From: Harmothoe impar
Taxonomy: Eukaryota > Annelida > Polychaeta > Phyllodocida > Polynoidae
NCBI GenBank assembly: GCA_947462335.1
Contig: OX381705.1
Span: 38,929,770 to 38,993,769 of the forward strand
Direction of reading: 5' to 3'
Length of the DNA stretch: 64,000 bases
Within the stretch, counting starts at the first letter, position 1; every line of letters starts with the position of its first letter. The position numbers were made by a program, and so were the translations under genes. Below the pieces are notes generated by a model. It saw only the letters and a program-made list of their open reading frames with translations. It searched no databases and was not told the DNA's origin. This document shows positions 40,801 to 54,200 of this stretch, piece after piece.

Positions 40801-41202
40801 TTTACAGCATGATCCACTTACTTTTTGCCATGTCGGGCACCATATTCATATGTTTCAGGCCATGGGCAACCATTTGCACCAAATTCTGGCCTCCTGCGGT
40901 CAATATCAACAAAGTTTGGTTGTTTACAGCATGATCCACTTACTTTTTGCCATGTCGGGCACCATATTCATATGTTTCAGGCCATGGGCAACCATTTGCA
41001 CCAAATTCTGGCCTCCTGCGGTCAATATCAACAAAGTTTGGTTGTTTACAGCATGATCCACTTACTTTTTGCCATGTCTGGCACCATATTCAGATGTTTC
41101 AGGCCATGGGCAACCATTTGCACCAAATTCTGGCCTCCTGCGGTCAATATCAACAAAGTTTGGTTGTTTACAGCATGATCCACTTACTTTTTGCCATGTC
41201 TG

Positions 41203-41402
41203 NNNNNNNNNNNNNNNNNNNNNNNNNNNNNNNNNNNNNNNNNNNNNNNNNNNNNNNNNNNNNNNNNNNNNNNNNNNNNNNNNNNNNNNNNNNNNNNNNN
41301 NNNNNNNNNNNNNNNNNNNNNNNNNNNNNNNNNNNNNNNNNNNNNNNNNNNNNNNNNNNNNNNNNNNNNNNNNNNNNNNNNNNNNNNNNNNNNNNNNNNN
41401 NN
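41203..41402. other. Assembly gap of exactly 200 N
   Basis: A run of 200 N interrupts a satellite unit after CCATGTCTG and resumes at GCATGGGC. The round length suggests a placeholder, so true array length and phase across the gap are unknown. All reading frames that cross it are artefacts. Confidence 0.99.
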
Positions 41403-44400
41403 GCATGGGCAACCATTTGCACCAAATTCTGGCCTCCTGCGGTCAATATCAACAAAGTTTGGTTGTTTACAGCATGATCCACTTACTTTTTGCCATGTCT
41501 GGCACCATATTCAGATGTTTCAGGCCATGGGGCAACCATTTGCACCAAATTCTGGCCTCCTGCGGTCAATATCAACAAAGTTTGGTTGTTTACAGCATGA
41601 TCCACTTACTTTTTGCCATGCTCTGGCACCATATTTCAGATGTTTTCAGGCCATGGGCAACCATTTGCACCAAATTCTGGCCTCCTGCGGTCAATATCAA
41701 ACAAAGTTTGGTTGTTTACAGCATGATCCACTTACTTTTTGCCATGTCTGGCACCATATTCAGATGTTTCAGGCCATGGGCAACCATTTGCACCAAATTC
41801 TGGCCTCCTGCGGTCAATATCAACAAAGTTTGGTTGTTTACAGCATGATCCACTTACTTTTTGCCATGTCTGGCACCATATTCAGATGTTTCAGGCCATG
41901 GGCAACCATTTGCACCAAATTCTGGCCTCCTGCAGGTCAATATCAACAAAGTTTGGTTGTTTACAGCATGATCCACTTACTTTTTTGCCATGTCTGGCAC
42001 CATATTCAGATGTTTCAGGCCATGGGCAACCATTTGCACCAAATTCTGGCCTCCTGCGGTCAATATCAACAAAGTTTGGTTGTTTTACAGCATGATCCAC
42101 TTACTTTTTGCCATGTCGGGCACCATATTCAGATGTTTCAGGCCATGGGCAACCATTTGCACCAAATTCTGGCCTCCTGCGGTCAATATCAACAAAGTTT
42201 GGTTGTTTACAGCATGATCCACTTACTTTTTGCCATGTCGGGCACCATATTCAGATGTTTCAGGCCATGGGCAACCATTTGCACCAAATTCTGGCCTCCT
42301 GCGGTCAATATCAACAAAGTTTTGGTTGTTTACAGCATGATCCACTTACTTTTTGCCATGTCGGGCACCATATTCATATGTTTCAGGCCATGGGCAACCA
42401 TTTGCCACCAAATTCTGGCCTCCTGCGGTCAATATCAACAAAGTTTGGTTGTTTACAGCATGATCCACTTACTTTTTGCCATGTCTGGCACCATATTCAG
42501 ATGTTTCAGGCCATGGGCAACCATTTGCACCAAATTCTGGCCTCCTGCGGTCAATATCAAACAAAGTTTGGTTGTTTACAGCATGATCCACTTACTTTTT
42601 GCCATGTCTGGCACCATATTCACATGTTTCAGGCCATGGGCAACCATTTGCACCAAATTCTGGCCTCCTGCGGTCCAATATCAACAAAGTTTGGTTGTTT
42701 ACAGCATGATCCACTTACTTTTTGCCATGTCTGGCACCATATTCAGATGTTTCAGGCCATGGGCAACCATTTGCACCAAATTCTGGCCTCCTGCGGTCAA
42801 TATCAACAAAGTTTGGTTGTTTACAGCATGATCCACTTACTTTTTGCCATGTCTGGCACCATATTCAGATGTTTCAGGCCATGGGCAACCATTTGCACCA
42901 AATTCTGGCCTCCTGCGGTCAATATCAACAAAGTTTGGTTGTTTACAGCATGATCCACTTACTTTTTGCCATGTCTGGCACTATATTCAGATGTTTCAGG
43001 CATGGGCAACCATTTGCACCAAATTCTGGCCTCCTGCGGTCAATATCAACAAAGTTTGGTTGTTTACAGCATGATCCCACTTACTTTTTTGCCATGTCTG
43101 GCACCATATTCACATGTTTCAGGCCATGGGCAACCATTTGCACCAAATTTCTGGCCTCCTGCGGTCAATATCAACAAAGTTTGGTTGTTTACAGCATGAT
43201 CCACTTTACTTTTTGCCATGTCTGGCACCATATTCACATGTTTCAGGCCATGGGCAACCATTTGCACCAAATTCTGGCCTCCTGCGGTCAATATCAACAA
43301 AGTTTGGTTGTTTTACAGCATGATCCACTTACTTTTTTGCCATGTCTGGCACCATATTCAGATGTTTCAGGCAATGGGCAACCATTTGCACCCAAATTCT
43401 GGCCTCCTGCGGTCAATATCAACAAAGTTTGGTTGTTTACAGCATGATCCACTTACTTTTTGCCATGTCTGGCACCATATTCAGATGTTTCAGGCCATGG
43501 GCAACCATTTGCACCAAATTCTGGCCTCCTGCGGTCAATATCAACAAAGTTTGGTTGTTTACAGCATGATCCACTTACTTTTTGCCATGTCTGGCACCAT
43601 ATTCACATGTTTCAGGCCATGGGCAACCATTTGCACCAAATTCTGGCCTCCTGCGGTCAATATCAACAAAGTTTGGTTGTTTACAGCATGATCCACTTAC
43701 TTTTTGCCATGTCTGGCACCATATTCACATGTTTCAGGCCATGGGCAACCATTTGCACCCAAATTCTGGCCTCCTGCGGTCAATATCAACAAAGTTTGGT
43801 TGTTTACAGCATGATCCACTTACTTTTTGGCCATGTCTGGCACCATATTCACATGTTTCAGGCCATGGGCAACCATTTGCACCAAATTCTGGCCTCCTGC
43901 GGTCAATATCAACAAAGTTGGTTGTTTACAGCATGATCCACTTACTTTTTGCCATGTCTGGCACCATATTCAGATGTTTCAGGCCATGGGCAACCATTTG
44001 CACCAAATTCTGGCCTCCTGCGGTCAATATCAACAAAGTTTGGTTGTTTACAGCATGATCCACTTACTTTTTGCCATGTCTGGCACCATATTCACATGTT
44101 TCAGGCCATGGGCAACCATTTGCACCAAATTCTGGCCTCCTGCGGTCAATATCAACAAAGTTTGGTTGTTTACAGCATGATCCACTTACTTTTTTGCCAT
44201 GTCTGGCACCATATTCACATGTTTCAGGCCATGGGCAACCATTTGCACCAAATTCTGGCCTCCTGCGGTCAATATCAACAAAGTTTGGTTGTTTTACAGC
44301 ATGATCCACTTACTTTTTGCCATGTCTGGCACCATATTCACATGTTTCAGGCCATGGGCAACCATTTGCACCAAATTCTGGCCTCCTGCGGTCAATATCA

Positions 44401-47400
44401 ACAAAGTTTGGTTGTTTACAGCATGATCCACTTACTTTTTGCCATGTCTGGCACCATATTCAGATGTTTCAGGCCATGGGCAACCATTTGCACCAAATTC
44501 TGGCCTCCTGCGGTCAATATCAACAAAGTTTGGTTGTTTACAGCATGATCCACTTACTTTTTGCCATGTCTGGCACCATATTCACATGTTTCAGGCCATG
44601 GGCAACCATTTGCACCAAATTCTGGCCTCCTGCGGTCAATATCAACAAAGTTTGGTTGTTTACAGCATGATCCACTTACTTTTTGCCATGTCTGGCACCA
44701 TATTCACATGTTTCAGGCCATGGGCAACCATTTGCACCAAATTCTGGCCTCCTGCAGTCAATATCAACAAAGTTTGGTTGTTTACAGCATGATCCACTTA
44801 CTTTTTGCCATGTCTGGCACCATATTCACATGTTTCAGGCCATGGGCAACCATTTGCACCAAATTCTGGCCTCCTGCGGTCAATATCAACAAAGTTTGGT
44901 TGTTTACAGCATGATCCACTTACTTTTTGCCATGTCTGGCACCATATTCACATGTTTCAGGCCATGGGCAACCATTTGCACCAAATTCTGGCCTCCTGCG
45001 GTCAATATCAACAAAGTTTGGTTGTTTACAGCATGATCCACTAACTTTTTGCCATGTCTGGCACCATATTCAGATGTTTCAGGCCATGGGCAACCATTTG
45101 CACCAAATTCTGGCCTCCTGCGGTCAATATCAACAAAGTTTGGTTGTTTACAGCATGATCCACTTACTTTTTGCCATGTCTGGGCACCATATTCACATGT
45201 TTCAGGCCATGGGCAACCATTTGCACCAAATTCTGGCCTCCTGCGGTCAATATCAACAAAGTTTTGGTTGTTTACAGCATGATCCACTTACTTTTTGCCA
45301 TGTCTGGCACCATATTCACATGTTTCAGGCCATGGGCAACCATTTGCACCAAATTCTGGCCTCCTGCGGTCAATATCAACAAAGTTTGGTTGTTTACAGC
45401 ATGATCCACTTACTTTTTGCCATGTCTGGCACCATATTCAGATGTTTCAGGCCATGGGCGACCATTTGCACCAAATTCTGGCCTCCTGCGGTCAATATCA
45501 ACAAAGTTTGGTTGTTTACAGCATGATCCACCTACTTTTTGCCATGTCTGGCACCATATTCAGATGTTTCAGGCCATGGGCAACCATTTGCACCAAATTC
45601 TGGCCCTCCTGCGGTCCAATATCAACAAAGTTTGGTTGTTTACAGCATGATCCACTTACTTTTTGCCATGTCTGGCACCATATTCAGATGTTTTCAGGCC
45701 ATGGGCAACCATTTGCACCAAATTCTGGCCTCCTGCGGTCAATATCAACAAAAGTTTGGTTGTTTACAGCATGATCCACTTACTTTTTGCCATGTCTGGC
45801 ACCATATTCAGATGTTTCAGGCCATGGGCAACCATTTGCACCAAATTCTGGCCTCCTGCGGTCAATATCAACAAAGTTTGGTTGTTTACAGCATGATCCA
45901 CTTACTTTTTTGCCATGTCTGGCACCATATTCAGATGTTTCAGGGCCATGGGCAACCATTTGTACCAAATACTGGCCTCCTGCCGTCAATATCAACAAAG
46001 TTTGGTTGTTTACAGCATGATCCACTTACTTTTTGCCATGTCTGGCACCATATTCAGATGTTTCAGGCCATGGGCAACCAATTGTACCAAATACTGGCCT
46101 CCTGCGGTCAATATCAACAAAGTTTGGTTGTTTTACAGCATGATCCACTTACTTTTTGCCATGTCTGGCACCATATTCAAGATGTTTCAGGCCATGGGCA
46201 AACCATTTTGCACCAAATTCTGGCCTCCTGCGGTCAATATCAACAAAGTTTGGTTGTTTTACAGCATGATCCACTTACTTTTTGCCATGTCTGGCACCAT
46301 ATTCAGATGTTTCAGGCCATGGGCAACCATTTGCACCAAATTCTGGCCTCCTGCGGTCAATATCAACAAAGTTTGGTTGTTTACAGCATGATCCACTTAC
46401 TTTTTGCCATGTCTGGCACCATATTCAGATGTTTCAGGCCATGGGCAACCATTTGCACCAAATTCTGGCCTCCTGCGGTCAATATCAACAAAAGTTTGGT
46501 TGTTTACAGCATGATCCACCTACTTTTTGCCATGTCTGGCACCATATTCAGATGTTTCAGGCCATGGGCAACCATTTGCACCAAATTCTGGCCTCCTGCG
46601 GGTCAATATCAACAAAGTTTGGTTGTTTTACAGCATGATCCACTTACTTTTTGCCATGTCTGGCACCATATTCAGATGTTTCAGGCCATGGGCAACCATT
46701 TGCACCAAATTCTGGCCTCCTGCGGTCAATATCAACAAAGTTTGGTTGTTTACAGCATGATCCACTTACTTTTTGCCATGTCTGGCACCATATTCAGATG
46801 TTTCAGGCCATGGGCAACCATTTGCACCAAATTCTGGCCTCCTGCGGTCAATATCAACAAAGTTTGGTTGTTTACAGCATGATCCACTTACTTTTTGCCA
46901 TGTCTGGCACCATATTCAGATGTTTCAGGCCATGGGCAACCATTTGCACCAAATACTGGCCTCCTGCCGTCAATATCAACAAAGTTTGGTTGTTTACAGC
47001 ATGATCCACTTACTTTTTGCCATGTCTGGCACCATATTCAGATGTTTCAGGCCATGGGCAACCAATTGTACAAATACTGGCCTCCTGCGGTCAATATCAA
47101 CAAAGTTTGGTTGTTTACAGCATGATCCACTTACTTTTTGCCATGTCTGGCACCATATTCAGATGTTTCAGGCCATGGGCAACCATTTGCACCAAATTCT
47201 GGCCTCCTGCGGTCGATATCAACAAAGTTTGGTTGTTTACAGCATGATCCACTTACTTTTTTGCCATGTCTGGCACCATATTCAGATGTTTCAGGCCATG
47301 GGCAACCATTTGCACCAAATTCTGGCCTCCTGCGGTCAATATCAACAAAGTTTGGTTGTTTACAGCATGATCCACTTACTTTTTGCCATGTCTGGCACCA

Positions 47401-48240
47401 TATTCAGATGTTTCAGGCCATGGGCAACCATTTGCACCAAATTCTGGCCTCCTGCGGTCAATATCAACAAAGTTTGGTTGTTTACAGCATGATCCACTTA
47501 CTTTTTGCCATGTCTGGCACCATATTCAGATGTTTCAGGCCATGGGCAACCATTTGCACCAAATTCTGGCCTCCTGCGGTCAATATCAACAAAGTTTGGT
47601 TGTGTACAGCATGATCCACTTACTTTTTTGCCCATGTACGCACCATATTCAGATGTTTCAGGCCATGGGCAACCATTTGCACCAAATTCTGGCCTCCTGC
47701 GGTCAATATCAACAAAGGTTTGGTTGTTTACAGCATGATCCACTTACTTTTTGCCATGTCTGGCACCATATTCACATGTTTCAGGCCATGGGCAACCATT
47801 TGCACCAAATTCTGGCCTCCTGCGGTCAATATGAACAAAGTTTGGTTGTTTACAGCATGATCCACTTACTTTTTGCCATGTCTGGCACCATATTCAGATG
47901 TTTCAGGCCATAGGCAACCATTTTGCACCAAATTCTGGCCTCCTGCGGTCCCCATATCAACAAAGTTTGGTTGTTTACAGCATGATCCACTTACTTTTTG
48001 CCATGTCTGGCACCATATTCAGATGTTTCAGGCCATGGGCAACCATTTGCACCAAATTCTGGCCTCCTGCGGTCCATATCAACAAGTTTGGTTGTTTACA
48101 GCATGATCCACTACTTTTTTGCCATGTCTGGCACCATATTCAGATGTTTCAGGCCATGGGCAACCATTTGCACCAAATTCTGGCCTCCTGCGGTCAATAT
48201 CAACAAAGTTTGGTTGTTTACAGCATGATCCACTTACTTT
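41403..48240. repeat. 122-bp satellite, indel-rich block after the gap
   Basis: This is the same satellite, but nearly every unit carries one-base gains or losses in short homopolymers (GGGG in CCATGGGGCAACC, TTTT in GTTTTACAG, extra A in ATCAAACAAAG, six or seven T before GCC). Such indels are nearly absent before the gap and after 48240. Near 47750-48240 the block parallels 50310-50799 with matching substitutions (AATATGAAC, CCATAGGC) yet adds indels the later copy lacks. Sequencing error is the likely cause. Real variants such as TTGTACCAAATACTGG with CTGCCGTC occur near 45960-46100 and 46950-47080. Confidence 0.9.
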
Positions 48241-51200
48241 TTGCCCTGTCTGGCATGTCTCTACAGCATGATCCACTTACTTTTTGCCATGTCTGGCACC
48301 ATATTCAGATGTTTCAGGCCATGGGCAACCATTTGCACCAGATTCTGGCCTCCTGCGGTCAATATCAACAAAGTTTGGTTGTTTACAGCATGATCCACTT
48401 ACTTTTTGCCATGTCTGGCACCATATTCAGATGTTTCAGGCCATGGGCAACCATTTGCACCAAATTCTGGCCTCCTGCGGTCAATATCAACAAAGTTTGG
48501 TTGTTTACAGCAAGATCCTTTTTGCCGTGTCCGGCACCATATTCAGATGTTTCAGGCCATGGGCAACCATTTGCACCAAATTCTGGCCTCCTGCGGTCAA
48601 TATCAACAAAGTTTGGTTGTTTACAGCATGATCCACTTACTTTTTGCCATGTCTGGCACCATATTCAGATGTTTCAGGCCATGGGCAACCATTTGCACCA
48701 AATTCAGGCCATGGGCAAAGTTTGGTTGTTTACAGCATGATCCACTTACTTTTTGCCATGTCCAGCACCATATTCAGATGTTTCAGGCCATGGGCAACCA
48801 TTTGCACCAAATTCTGGCCTCCTGCGGTCCATATCAACAAAGTTTGGTTGCTTACAGCATGATCCACTTACTTTTTGCCATGTCTGGCACCATATTCAGA
48901 TGTTTCAGGCCATGGGCAACCATTTGCACCAAATTCTGGCCTCCTGCGGTCCATATCAACAAAGTTTGGTTGTTTACAGCATGATCCACTTACTTTTTGC
49001 CATGTCTGGCACCAAATTCAGATGCTTCAGGCCATGGGCAACCATTTGCACCAAATTTTGGCCTCCTGCAGTCAATATCAACAAAGTTTGGTTGTTTACA
49101 GCATGATCCACTTACTTTTTGCCATGTCTGGCACCATATTCAGATGTTTCAGGCCATGGGCAACCATTTGCACCAAATTCTGGCCTCCTGCGGTCAATAT
49201 CAACAAAGTTTGGTTGTTTACAGCATGATCCACTTACTTTTTGCCATGTCTGGCACCATATTCAGATGTTTCAGGCCATGGGCAACCATTTGCACCAAAT
49301 TCTAGCCTCCTGCGGTCAATATCAACAAAGTTTGGTTGTTTACAGCATGATCCACTTACTTTTTGCCATGTCCGGCACCATATTCAGATGCTTCAGGCCA
49401 TGGGCAACCATTTGCACCAAATTCTGGCCTCATGCGGTCAATATCAACAAATAATAATTTTAAATTTCCTCTGTGGTAATGCTAGTTTCAGGCCATGGGC
49501 AACCATTTGCACAAAATGCTGGCCTCCTGCGGTCAATATTAACAAAGTTTGGTTGTTTACAGCATGATCCACTTACTTTTTGCCATGTCTGGCACCATAT
49601 TCAGATGTTTCAGGCCACGGGCAACCATTTGCACCAAATTCTGGCCTCCTGCAGTCAATATCAACAAAGTTTGGTTGTTTACAGCATGATCCACTTACTT
49701 TTTGCCATGTCTGGCACCATATTCAGATGTTTCAGGCCATGGGCAACCATTTGCACCAAATTCTGGCCTCCTGCGGTCGATATCAACAAAGTTTGGTTGT
49801 TTACAGCATGATCCACTTACTTTTTGCCATGTCTGGCACCATATTCAGATGTTTCAGGCCATGGGCAACCATTTGCACCAAATTCTGGCCTCCTGCGGTC
49901 AATATCAACAAAGTTTGGTTGTTTACAGCATGATCCACTTACTTTTTGCCATGTCTGGCACCATATTCAGATGTTTCAGGCCATGGGCAACCATTTGCAC
50001 CAAATTCTGGCCTCCTGCGGTCAATATCAACAAAGTTTGGTTGTTTACAGCATGATCCACTTACTTTTTGCCATGTCTGGCACCATATTCAGATGTTTCA
50101 GGCCATGGGCAACCATTTGCACCAAATTCTGGCCTCCTGCGGTCAATATCAACAAAGTTTGGTTGTTTACAGCATGATCCACTTACTTTTTGCCATGTAC
50201 GGCACCATATTCAGATGTTTCAGGCCATGGGCAACCATTTGCACCAAATTCTGGCCTCCTGCGGTCAATATCAACAAAGTTTGGTTGTTTACAGCATGAT
50301 CCACTTACTTTTTGCCATGTCTGGCACCATATTCACATGTTTCAGGCCATGGGCAACCATTTGCACCAAATTCTGGCCTCCTGCGGTCAATATGAACAAA
50401 GTTTGGTTGTTTACAGCATGATCCACTTACTTTTTGCCATGTCTGGCACCATATTCAGATGTTTCAGGCCATAGGCAACCATTTGCACCAAATTCTGGCC
50501 TCCTGCGGTCCATATCAACAAAGTTTGGTTGTTTACAGCATGATCCACTTACTTTTTGCCATGTCTGGCACCATATTCAGATGTTTCAGGCCATGGGCAA
50601 CCATTTGCACCAAATTCTGGCCTCCTGCGGTCCATATCAACAAAGTTTGGTTGTTTACAGCATGATCCACTTACTTTTTGCCATGTCTGGCACCATATTC
50701 AGATGTTTCAGGCCATGGGCAACCATTTGCACCAAATTCTGGCCTCCTGCGGTCAATATCAACAAAGTTTGGTTGTTTACAGCATGATCCACTTACTTTT
50801 TGCCCTGTCTGGCATGTCTCTACAGCATGATCCACTTACTTTTTGCCATGTCTGGCACCATATTCAGATGTTTCAGGCCATGGGCAACCATTTGCACCAG
50901 ATTCTGGCCTCCTGCGGTCAATATCAACAAAGTTTGGTTGTTTACAGCATGATCCACTTACTTTTTGCCATGTCTGGCACCATATTCAGATGTTTCAGGC
51001 CATGGGCAACCATTTGCACCAAATTCTGGCCTCCTGCGGTCAATATCAACAAAGTTTGGTTGTTTACAGCAAGATCCTTTTTGCCGTGTCCGGCACCATA
51101 TTCAGATGTTTCAGGCCATGGGCAACCATTTGCACCAAATTCTGGCCTCCTGCGGTCAATATCAACAAAGTTTGGTTGTTTACAGCATGATCCACTTACT

Positions 51201-54200
51201 TTTTGCCATGTCTGGCACCATATTCAGATGTTTCAGGCCATGGGCAACCATTTGCACCAAATTCAGGCCATGGGCAAAGTTTGGTTGTTTACAGCATGAT
51301 CCACTTACTTTTTGCCATGTCCAGCACCATATTCAGATGTTTCAGGCCATGGGCAACCATTTGCACCAAATTCTGGCCTCCTGCGGTCCATATCAACAAA
51401 GTTTGGTTGCTTACAGCATGATCCACTTACTTTTTGCCATGTCTGGCACCATATTCAGATGTTTCAGGCCATGGGCAACCATTTGCACCAAATTCTGGCC
51501 TCCTGCGGTCCATATCAACAAAGTTTGGTTGTTTACAGCATGATCCACTTACTTTTTGCCATGTCTGGCACCAAATTCAGATGCTTCAGGCCATGGGCAA
51601 CCATTTGCACCAAATTTTGGCCTCCTGCAGTCAATATCAACAAAGTTTGGTTGTTTACAGCATGATCCACTTACTTTTTGCCATGTCTGGCACCATATTC
51701 AGATGTTTCAGGCCATGGGCAACCATTTGCACCAAATTCTGGCCTCCTGCGGTCAATATCAACAAAGTTTGGTTGTTTACAGCATGATCCACTTACTTTT
51801 TGCCATGTCTGGCACCATATTCAGATGTTTCAGGCCATGGGCAACCATTTGCACCAAATTCTAGCCTCCTGCGGTCAATATCAACAAAGTTTGGTTGTTT
51901 ACAGCATGATCCACTTACTTTTTGCCATGTCCGGCACCATATTCAGATGCTTCAGGCCATGGGCAACCATTTGCACCAAATTCTGGCCTCATGCGGTCAA
52001 TATCAACAAATAATAATTTTAAATTTCCTCTGTGGTAATGCTAGTTTCAGGCCATGGGCAACCATTTGCACAAAATGCTGGCCTCCTGCGGTCAATATTA
52101 ACAAAGTTTGGTTGTTTACAGCATGATCCACTTACTTTTTGCCATGTCTGGCACCATATTCAGATGTTTCAGGCCACGGGCAACCATTTGCACCAAATTC
52201 TGGCCTCCTGCAGTCAATATCAACAAAGTTTGGTTGTTTACAGCATGATCCACTTACTTTTTGCCATGTCTGGCACCATATTCACATGTTTCAGGCCATG
52301 GGCAACCATTTGCACCAAATTCTGGCCTCCTGCGGTCAATATCAACAAAGTTTGGTTGTTTACAGCATGATCCACTTACTTTTTGCCATGTCTGGCACCA
52401 TATTCAGATGTTTCAGGCCATGGGCAACCATTTGCACCAAATTCTGGCCTCCTGCGGTCAATATCAACAAAGTTTGGTTGTTTACAGCATGATCCACTTA
52501 CTTTTTGCCATGTACGGCACCATATTCAGATGTTTCAGGCCATGGGCAACCATTTGCACCAAATTCTGGCCTCCTGCGGTCAATATCAACAAAGTTTGGT
52601 TGTTTACAGCATGATCCACTTACTTTTTGCCATGTCTGGCACCATATTCACATGTTTCAGGCCATGGGCAACCATTTGCACCAAATTCTGGCCTCCTGCG
52701 GTCAATATGAACAAAGTTTGGTTGTTTACAGCATGATCCACTTACTTTTTGCCATGTCTGGCACCATATTCAGATGTTTCAGGCCATAGGCAACCATTTG
52801 CACCAAATTCTGGCCTCCTGCGGTCCATATCAACAAAGTTTGGTTGTTTACAGCATGATCCACTTACTTTTTGCCATGTCTGGCACCATATTCAGATGTT
52901 TCAGGCCATGGGCAACCATTTGCACCAAATTCTGGCCTCCTGCGGTCCATATCAACAAAGTTTGGTTGTTTACAGCATGATCCACTTACTTTTTGCCATG
53001 TCTGGCACCATATTCAGATGTTTCAGGCCATGGGCAACCATTTGCACCAAATTCTGGCCTCCTGCGGTCAATATCAACAAAGTTTGGTTGTTTACAGCAT
53101 GATCCACTTACTTTTTGCCCTGTCTGGCATGTCTCTACAGCATGATCCACTTACTTTTTGCCATGTCTGGCACCATATTCAGATGTTTCAGGCCATGGGC
53201 AACCATTTGCACCAGATTCTGGCCTCCTGCGGTCAATATCAACAAAGTTTGGTTGTTTACAGCATGATCCACTTACTTTTTGCCATGTCTGGCACCATAT
53301 TCAGATGTTTCAGGCCATGGGCAACCATTTGCACCAAATTCTGGCCTCCTGCGGTCAATATCAACAAAGTTTGGTTGTTTACAGCAAGATCCTTTTTGCC
53401 GTGTCCGGCACCATATTCAGATGTTTCAGGCCATGGGCAACCATTTGCACCAAATTCTGGCCTCCTGCGGTCAATATCAACAAAGTTTGGTTGTTTACAG
53501 CATGATCCACTTACTTTTTGCCATGTCTGGCACCATATTCAGATGTTTCAGGCCATGGGCAACCATTTGCACCAAATTCAGGCCATGGGCAAAGTTTGGT
53601 TGTTTACAGCATGATCCACTTACTTTTTGCCATGTCCAGCACCATATTCAGATGTTTCAGGCCATGGGCAACCATTTGCACCAAATTCTGGCCTCCTGCG
53701 GTCCATATCAACAAAGTTTGGTTGCTTACAGCATGATCCACTTACTTTTTGCCATGTCTGGCACCATATTCAGATGTTTCAGGCCATGGGCAACCATTTG
53801 CACCAAATTGTGGCCTCCTGCGGTCCATATCAACAAAGTTTGGTTGTTTACAGCATGATCCACTTACTTTTTGCCATGTCTGGCACCAAATTCAGATGCT
53901 TCAGGCCATGGGCAACCATTTGCACCAAATTTTGGCCTCCTGCAGTCAATATCAACAAAGTTTGGTTGTTTACAGCATGATCCACTTACTTTTTGCCATG
54001 TCTGGCACCATATTCAGATGTTTCAGGCCATGGGCAACCATTTGCACCAAATTCTGGCCTCCTGCGGTCAATATCAACAAAGTTTGGTTGTTTACAGCAT
54101 GATCCACTTACTTTTTGCCATGTCTGGCACCATATTCAGATGTTTCAGGCCATGGGCAACCATTTGCACCAAATTCTAGCCTCCTGCGGTCAATATCAAC

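Larger units (their letters stand above)
4833..41202. repeat. 122-bp satellite array, main block (~298 units)
   Basis: Head-to-tail units of 122 bp run without interruption up to the N gap. The unit contains TTGCCATGTCTGGCACC, GGCCATGGGCAACC, CTGGCCTCCTGCGGTC and GGTTGTTTACAGCATGATCC. Units differ mainly at two three-state sites: TGTC[T/C/G]GGCACC and ATTCA[G/C/T]ATG. Rarer markers are CTGACACC for CTGGCACC, AGCAAGATCC for AGCATGATCC, ATATACAG, ATTTCCACC, GCAGTC and CCTGTGGTC. Length is nearly invariant. Exceptions are one-base gains near 5592 and 14143, a compensating pair near 37704 and 37784, and a loss near 40460. Since 122 is not a multiple of 3, frames rotate and every ~117-aa frame is incidental. 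It is probably heterochromatic or centromere-like; function is unknown. Confidence 0.97.

Noticed and set aside
4835..41200. Hundreds of overlapping ~117-aa and some 158-239-aa frames across the array
   Set aside because: They follow the 122-bp repeat, which rotates through all frames; longer ones arise only where AGCATGATCC loses its TGA (AGCAAGATCC) or where an indel occurs. Not genes.
41191..42831. 546-aa reading frame
   Set aside because: It spans 67 unknown residues from the N gap and is held open by probable sequencing indels.
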